DNA from: a methanogenic archaeon
GTDB lineage: Archaea; Thermoplasmatota; Thermoplasmata; Methanomassiliicoccales; Methanomethylophilaceae
Reading direction: 5' to 3'
Assembly (NCBI GenBank): GCA_902787415.1
Contig: CADAGG010000038.1
Coordinates: 1-9,758, forward strand
Length of the DNA: 9,758 nucleotides
Shown: positions 6,255-9,758 of the stretch, one piece after another
Position numbering within the stretch: the stretch's first letter is position 1
Layout of the letters: the number at the start of each line of letters is the position of its first letter
The notes under the pieces: generated by a model
The model's database searches: none
Seen by the model: the letters and a program-made list of their open reading frames with translations, nothing else
What the model was told of the DNA's origin: nothing
Translations under genes and position numbers: made by a program

Positions 6255-8181
6255 CCAGGTTCACGACTTCGTTCGCATGCTCGATGATGAATTCCCTCCT
6301 GGGCTCGACATCGTCTCCCATGAGGGTGGAGAACAGCTGGTCGGCCATGATCGCATCGGCGATCTGGATCCTCTTCATCATCCTCTGGTCGGGGTCCATG
6401 GTGGTCTCCCAGAGCTGCTGGGGATTCATCTCTCCGAGACCCTTGTACCTGCTGACGTTGGCGCCGGGCATCTCGGCCATGTACTTCTGCATCTCCTCAT
6501 CGTTGTAGGCGTACTTCTGGGTCTTGCCCTTGTATACCCTGTAGAGGGGAGGCATGGCGAGGTAAACGTATCCCTCGTCCACCAGGGGCCTCATCTGCCT
6601 GTAGAACAGGGTAAGGAGCAGGGTTGCGATATGGGCTCCGTCGACATCGGCATCAGTCATGATGACAATCTTGTGGTAACGGATCTTGGAGATGTCGAAC
6701 TCCTTGCCGATTCCTCCGCCGATGGCGATGGTCAGGTTCCTGATCTCATCGTGGTCGAGGAGCTTGTCGGTACGGGCCTTCTCGACGTTGAGGATCTTTC
6801 CCCTGATAGGCAGGATGGCCTGGAAGGCACGGTCCCTTCCCATCTTGGCGCTGCCTCCTGCAGACTCTCCCTCGACGATGTACAGTTCGCACTTGGTGGG
6901 GTCCTTCTCGGAACAGTCGGCGAGCTTGCCGGGCAGACTGGTGCTCTCCAGGAGGGATTTCCTCCTGGTGGCGTCCCTGGCCTTCCTGGCGGCCTCACGG
7001 CCCTGATAGGACTGCACCGCCTTGGCGAGGATGGTCTTGGCCACGGAGGGGTTCTCCTCCAGGTACTGCTTGAGTTTCTCTGCAACAACGGTGGAGACCG
7101 CGTTCTGTGCCACGCTGCTTCCCAGTTTCTCCTTGGTCTGACTCTCGAACTGGGGGTCGGGCATCCTGATGCTGATGATGGCGGTCAGTCCCTCACGGGT
7201 ATCGCTTCCCTCGAGGACGATGTCCTTCAGGAGGTTGTTCTCCTTTCCGTAGTCGTTGAGGGTCTTGGTGAGTGCGGTCCTGAATCCGGTGAGGTGGGTT
7301 CCTCCGTCAGGGGTAGAGACGGTGTTCACGAAGGAATCGACAGCCTCGGAATATCCATCGGTGTACTGCATGGCGATGTCCACGTCGACCGCCACGGGCT
7401 TTCCCTTGAGGTCGTTGAAGGTCTTCATTCCCTGGATGACGATAGGCTCAGGGTGAAGGGGGGTCTTGGCCTTGTTGAGGAACTTCACGAAGGCGCTGAC
7501 TCCTCCGTCGTAGTGGTAGACCTCCTTCTTGCCGACACGGGCATCCTCGAAGTCGATGGTGACCTTGGTGTTGAGGAAGGCCTGGTTCCTGAACCTGTTC
7601 TGCAGGGTGTCGAAATCGAAGACGACGGTCTCGAACATGGTCTTGTCGGGCAGGAAGGTGATGGTGGTACCGGTCTCCTGCGTCTCGCCGATGACCTCGA
7701 TGGGTCCGTCGGGCACTCCGAACTTGTAGCTCTGCCTGTGAATCTTGCCCTCCCTCTTGACGGTGGCGACGAGCCACTCGGAGAGAGCGTTGACCACGGA
7801 CACTCCGACTCCGTGCAGACCTCCGGAGACCTTGTAGGCGTTCTGGTCGAACTTACCTCCGGCGTGCAGGTCGGTCAGACAGAGCTCCATGGCGGATTTG
7901 GTCTCTCCCTTGGGGACACCGGTGGGGATACCCCTTCCGTCGTCGACCACGGAGATGGAACCGTCGCTGTTGACGGTGACGTTGATCCTGGTGGCGAAAC
8001 CGGCCATGACCTCGTCGATGGAGTTGTCCACGACCTCGTACACGAGGTGGTGGAGACCGCGGGTATCCGTGCTCCCGATGTACATACCGGGCCTCTTGCG
8101 TACCGCTTCGAGACCCTTGAGGGCCTTGATGCTGTCCGCATCGTAGACCTCAGTCTTCCTGTATTCTTCTTCGCTTCCCAT
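6247..8181 (-). CDS. gyrB: DNA gyrase subunit B
   Basis: This 644-residue GyrB is the ATPase subunit of DNA gyrase. The GHKL ATP-binding fold shows E49 and N53 ([10 protein letters not shown]), DDGRGIP (80-86), HAGGKF (106-111) and the glycine-rich GGLHGVG (120-126). The transducer carries the QTK loop (348-350), whose lysine contacts the ATP gamma-phosphate. The Toprim domain has EGESAGGSA (437-445) and DADVDGAHI (510-518), supplying E437, D510 and D512 for metal binding. [13 protein letters not shown] (579-591) is the conserved C-terminal signature. The length is close to B. subtilis GyrB; it lacks the roughly 170-residue insert of enterobacterial GyrB. The ATG at 8179-8181 is preceded by GGAAGGGAAG and by a clear TATA box. 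It is the first gene of a gyrB-gyrA operon, with gyrA starting inside its stop region, which should couple expression of the two subunits. Confidence 0.97.
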   Translation of the reverse strand: MGSEEEYRKTEVYDADSIKALKGLEAVRKRPGMYIGSTDTRGLHHLVYEVVDNSIDEVMAGFATRINVTVNSDGSISVVDDGRGIPTGVPKGETKSAMELCLTDLHAGGKFDQNAYKVSGGLHGVGVSVVNALSEWLVATVKREGKIHRQSYKFGVPDGPIEVIGETQETGTTITFLPDKTMFETVVFDFDTLQNRFRNQAFLNTKVTIDFEDARVGKKEVYHYDGGVSAFVKFLNKAKTPLHPEPIVIQGMKTFNDLKGKPVAVDVDIAMQYTDGYSEAVDSFVNTVSTPDGGTHLTGFRTALTKTLNDYGKENNLLKDIVLEGSDTREGLTAIISIRMPDPQFESQTKEKLGSSVAQNAVSTVVAEKLKQYLEENPSVAKTILAKAVQSYQGREAARKARDATRRKSLLESTSLPGKLADCSEKDPTKCELYIVEGESAGGSAKMGRDRAFQAILPIRGKILNVEKARTDKLLDHDEIRNLTIAIGGGIGKEFDISKIRYHKIVIMTDADVDGAHIATLLLTLFYRQMRPLVDEGYVYLAMPPLYRVYKGKTQKYAYNDEEMQKYMAEMPGANVSRYKGLGEMNPQQLWETTMDPDQRMMKRIQIADAIMADQLFSTLMGDDVEPRREFIIEHANEVVNLDV

Positions 8182-8183
8182 AA

Positions 8184-8193
8184 CTTCCCTTCC
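8184..8193 (-). promoter_or_regulatory. Purine-rich ribosome binding site of gyrB
   Basis: On the - strand this reads GGAAGGGAAG and ends two bases before the gyrB ATG, placing GGAAGG at a workable distance. It is an imperfect Shine-Dalgarno match, but it contrasts with rlmE, purM and thiC, which show none, and indicates that gyrBA mRNA has a leader. Confidence 0.4.
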
Positions 8194-8212
8194 GAAAAAT
8201 TACTGTTTCCGG

Positions 8213-8240
8213 GTATGCAGTACTCTTATATAACGCATAC
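8213..8240. promoter_or_regulatory. Inverted repeat flanking the gyrB TATA box
   Basis: GTATGC (8213-8218) and GCATAC (8235-8240) form a 6-bp inverted repeat centred at 8226-8227. The two arms bracket the gyrB TATA box (8226-8233) on both sides. A dimeric regulator bound here would block TBP and TFB. This is inferred from symmetry alone; a 6-bp repeat can arise by chance. Confidence 0.35.
8226..8233 (-). promoter_or_regulatory. TATA box of the gyrBA operon
   Basis: TTATATAA is the strongest TATA match in the window, centred about 48 nt upstream of the gyrB ATG. Transcription would start near 8203, giving a leader of roughly 20 nt that includes the purine-rich ribosome binding site. The box is palindromic, so orientation is set by the flanking gene; the - strand role fits the distance to gyrB. 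Confidence 0.7.
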
Positions 8241-8265
8241 GCGCGCACGCGTGCGCTCGCACGCG
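8233..8265. repeat. Alternating purine-pyrimidine tract with 14-bp palindrome
   Basis: Positions 8233-8256 alternate purine and pyrimidine without a break for 24 bases, mostly GC/AC steps, a classic Z-DNA-prone composition. Inside it GCGCACGCGTGCGC (8243-8256) is a perfect 14-bp palindrome. The octamer CGCACGCG occurs at 8244-8251, reversed at 8248-8255, and again directly at 8258-8265. The tract abuts the upstream edge of the gyrB TATA box, where the TFB-recognition element would lie, and precedes thiC on the other strand. It may be an operator or a supercoiling-sensitive element; neither role is shown by sequence alone. Confidence 0.65.
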
Positions 8266-8280
8266 AGAAGCCTGCGTCCG

Positions 8281-8289
8281 TTTAGATAA
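8281..8289 (+). promoter_or_regulatory. TATA-like box for thiC
   Basis: TTTAGATAA is centred about 42 nt upstream of the thiC ATG and would place the transcription start near 8310 with a leader of under 20 nt. A weaker AT-rich stretch, GAAATAC at 8294-8300, would instead give a leaderless transcript. No ribosome binding site precedes thiC, so both are possible. Confidence 0.35.
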
Positions 8290-8326
8290 GGATGAAATAC
8301 GGAACGACGATACTATAACGATTGAT

Positions 8327-9637
8327 ATGGGCACCATCATGGAGCTGGCCAGGAGAGGGGACTCGGACGAGAGGTTCAGGAAGATCGCGGAGACCGAAGG
8401 CGTCACCGAGAGGTTCGTACGCGACGGTATCGCATCGGGGCGCATCTGCATGCCCTGCAACCCCGTACATAATCCGGTCCCCGCCGCCATCGGCGAGGGC
8501 CTCTCCGTGAAGATCAACGCCAACATCGGGACCTCCCGCGACATGCCCGACATCGAGCCGGAGATCCGCAAGATGGACATCGCCCTGAAGTACGGCGCCG
8601 ACGCCATCATGGACCTCAGCACCGGCGGGGACATCGACGCCATCAGGAAGACCCTCCTCTCCCGCTGCGACCGCATGATGGGGTCCGTGCCCATCTACGA
8701 GACGGGACTCACCGCCGCGAGGAAGAACGCCATCGTGGAGCTCACCGAGGACGACATCTTCAAGGGCATCGAGATGCACGCCAAGGACGGTATGGATTTC
8801 ATGACCGTCCACTGCGGCATCACCAAGGAGACCGTCAGGTGGATCAAGAAATCCGACAGGCTCATGGACGTCGTCTCCAGGGGAGGATCGTTCCTGACGG
8901 CATGGATCCTCCACAACGACGAGGAGAACCCGCTCTTCAGGAACTACGACTACCTGCTCGAGCTCGCTAGGAAATACGAGTTCACCCTGTCCCTCGGGGA
9001 CGGCTTCAGACCCGGCTGCATCAACGACGCATCCGACCAGGCACAGATCTCAGAATTGATGACTCTGGGTCATCTCGTCAAGAGGGCCCGCGAGGCAGGT
9101 GTTCAGGCCATGGTCGAGGGTCCCGGACACATGAAGATGGACGAGATCGCCGCCAACATGAAGATGCAGAAGACCCTCTGCGACGGGGCTCCCTTCTACG
9201 TTCTCGGCCCCCTCGTGACCGACATCGCGCCGGGCTACGACCACATCACCAGCGCCATCGGAGGGGCCATCGCCGCCCAGAACGGAGCCGACTTCCTCTG
9301 CTACGTGACCCCCGCCGAGCACCTCTCCCTCCCCGACGAGGAGGACGTGAAACAGGGTGTCATCGCCTCCAAGATCGCCGCCCACGCCGCCGACCTGGCC
9401 AAGGGAAGGGGCAAGGAGCTGGACGACCGCATGGCCAGGGCCAGGAAGGCACTGGACTGGGACGAGATGTACGACGTCTGCCTCGACGAGGAGACCGCCA
9501 GGAGATACCGCGCCCGCGGCTGCACCGAGGAGAAGGACGGCTGCTCCATGTGCGGCGACCTCTGCGCGGTGAAGATCGTCAACCAGTACCTCATCAAAGA
9601 TATCGAGGACCCCGACAAGAAGTACCAGTGCGACTGA
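8327..9637 (+). CDS. thiC: Phosphomethylpyrimidine synthase ThiC (short archaeal type) or ThiC-family paralogue
   Basis: This 436-residue protein belongs to the ThiC radical-SAM family, which rearranges AIR to hydroxymethylpyrimidine phosphate for thiamine synthesis. Conserved segments: KINANIGTS (62-70), DLSTGGD (96-102), SLGDGFRPG (222-230), VEGPGH (263-268) and VTPAEHL (327-333). The C-terminal [4Fe-4S] motif is C406-SM-C409-GDL-C413, a CX2CX3C arrangement, one residue shorter than the CX2CX4C described for bacterial ThiC. It lacks the N-terminal region of bacterial ThiC proteins of around 600 residues. The ATG at 8327 has no Shine-Dalgarno sequence. The next in-frame ATG (residue 5) is an alternative start. 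No TPP riboswitch is seen upstream. The ThiC family also includes BzaF, which converts AIR to 5-hydroxybenzimidazole for the cobamide lower ligand; the ThiC role is more likely, but BzaF cannot be excluded from motifs alone. It is divergent from gyrB and convergent with tRNA-Thr. Confidence 0.88.
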   Translation: MGTIMELARRGDSDERFRKIAETEGVTERFVRDGIASGRICMPCNPVHNPVPAAIGEGLSVKINANIGTSRDMPDIEPEIRKMDIALKYGADAIMDLSTGGDIDAIRKTLLSRCDRMMGSVPIYETGLTAARKNAIVELTEDDIFKGIEMHAKDGMDFMTVHCGITKETVRWIKKSDRLMDVVSRGGSFLTAWILHNDEENPLFRNYDYLLELARKYEFTLSLGDGFRPGCINDASDQAQISELMTLGHLVKRAREAGVQAMVEGPGHMKMDEIAANMKMQKTLCDGAPFYVLGPLVTDIAPGYDHITSAIGGAIAAQNGADFLCYVTPAEHLSLPDEEDVKQGVIASKIAAHAADLAKGRGKELDDRMARARKALDWDEMYDVCLDEETARRYRARGCTEEKDGCSMCGDLCAVKIVNQYLIKDIEDPDKKYQCD

Positions 9638-9676
9638 AAACGCATATCTGGGTCAGTTGAAATCCGTATGAAGAAG

Positions 9677-9751
9677 TGGAGCCACTGGAGGGATTCGAAC
9701 CCCCGGCCACCGGTTTACGAAACCGATGCTCTACCGCTGAGCCACAGTGGC
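9677..9751 (-). tRNA. tRNA-Thr (anticodon CGT), CCA encoded
   Basis: A full cloverleaf folds on the - strand: acceptor GCCACTG/CAGTGGC (7 perfect bp), D arm GCTC/GAGC, anticodon stem TCGGT/ACCGG with loop TTCGTAA giving anticodon CGT for codon ACG, variable TGGCC, T arm GGGGG/CCCTC with TTCGAAT loop. The discriminator is U73, as expected for archaeal tRNA-Thr, and CCA is encoded. The body is 72 nt with no intron. Its promoter would lie beyond the right edge, since only 7 bases remain. It converges on thiC with 39 bases between. Confidence 0.96.
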
Positions 9752-9758
9752 ATTGTTA

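Noticed and set aside
4053..6287. Open frame of 744 codons on the + strand opposite gyrA
   Set aside because: It is antisense to a complete gyrA. Its translation is low-complexity (rich in V, G, L, D, H), as expected from the complement of a GC-rich gene, with no recognisable domain.
3780..8181. ParC/ParE (topoisomerase IV) rather than gyrase
   Set aside because: The paired gyrB-gyrA arrangement, GyrB length and motifs, the six-bladed wrapping domain and overall similarity favour gyrase. The degenerate GyrA-box is recorded as a finding instead.
6217..8289. Open frame of 690 codons on the + strand opposite gyrB
   Set aside because: It spans nearly the whole of gyrB in antisense, has the same biased composition, shows no domain and has no promoter or ribosome binding site of its own.
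8182..8326. TPP riboswitch upstream of thiC
   Set aside because: The leader is too short, and the conserved CTGAGA and the second helix motif of the thi-box are absent.

Overview
This window looks archaeal, most likely from a methanogenic or related member of the Thermoplasmata such as Methanomassiliicoccales. That placement is an inference. It rests on an archaeal Lhr/Ski2-type helicase, a DUF531-type protein (a family I know from euryarchaea), a short ThiC without the bacterial N-terminal region, TATA-type promoter elements, at least one apparently leaderless gene, and a bacterial-type gyrase pair, which Thermoplasmata and several other euryarchaeal lineages carry. The DNA is GC-rich and tightly packed. 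No mobile element, CRISPR array or prophage gene is visible, and no stretch over 300 bases lacks a gene.

Layout. The left edge holds the 3' end of a large helicase gene on the + strand (1-1011). Its stop codon directly abuts the stop of rlmE, an FtsJ-type 2'-O-ribose RNA methyltransferase on the - strand. rlmE and purM (AIR synthase, + strand) diverge from a 98-bp intergenic region that carries two TATA-like elements and a perfect 8-bp hairpin. purM converges on a - strand pair: a 61-residue unknown protein overlapping a DUF531 protein with a SPOUT-like C-terminus. A GC hairpin separates the two convergent units. Upstream of the small gene on the same strand are tRNA-Phe(GAA) and then the gyrB-gyrA operon, read right to left with an 8-nt overlap. 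gyrB diverges from thiC (+ strand) across a 145-bp region with an unusual alternating purine-pyrimidine tract. The right edge holds tRNA-Thr(CGT) on the - strand.

How the genes fit together. Most are housekeeping: DNA topology (gyrA, gyrB), RNA modification, translation or RNA processing (rlmE, DUF531, two tRNAs, Lhr/Ski2-like helicase), and nucleotide/thiamine metabolism. purM makes aminoimidazole ribotide (AIR), which is the substrate of ThiC, so the window holds both the producer and a consumer of AIR, although the two genes are not adjacent.

No wholly new multi-gene system is evident. The best leads are: (1) the 24-bp alternating R-Y tract with a 14-bp palindrome abutting the gyrB TATA box, a plausible supercoiling-sensitive or operator element at a gyrase promoter; (2) the translationally coupled 61-aa/DUF531 pair as a possible uncharacterised RNA methyltransferase unit next to tRNA-Phe; (3) a GyrA whose usual GyrA-box has lost two basic residues while a box-like RGGKG sits in a later blade; and (4) a ThiC with a CX2CX3C cluster motif.
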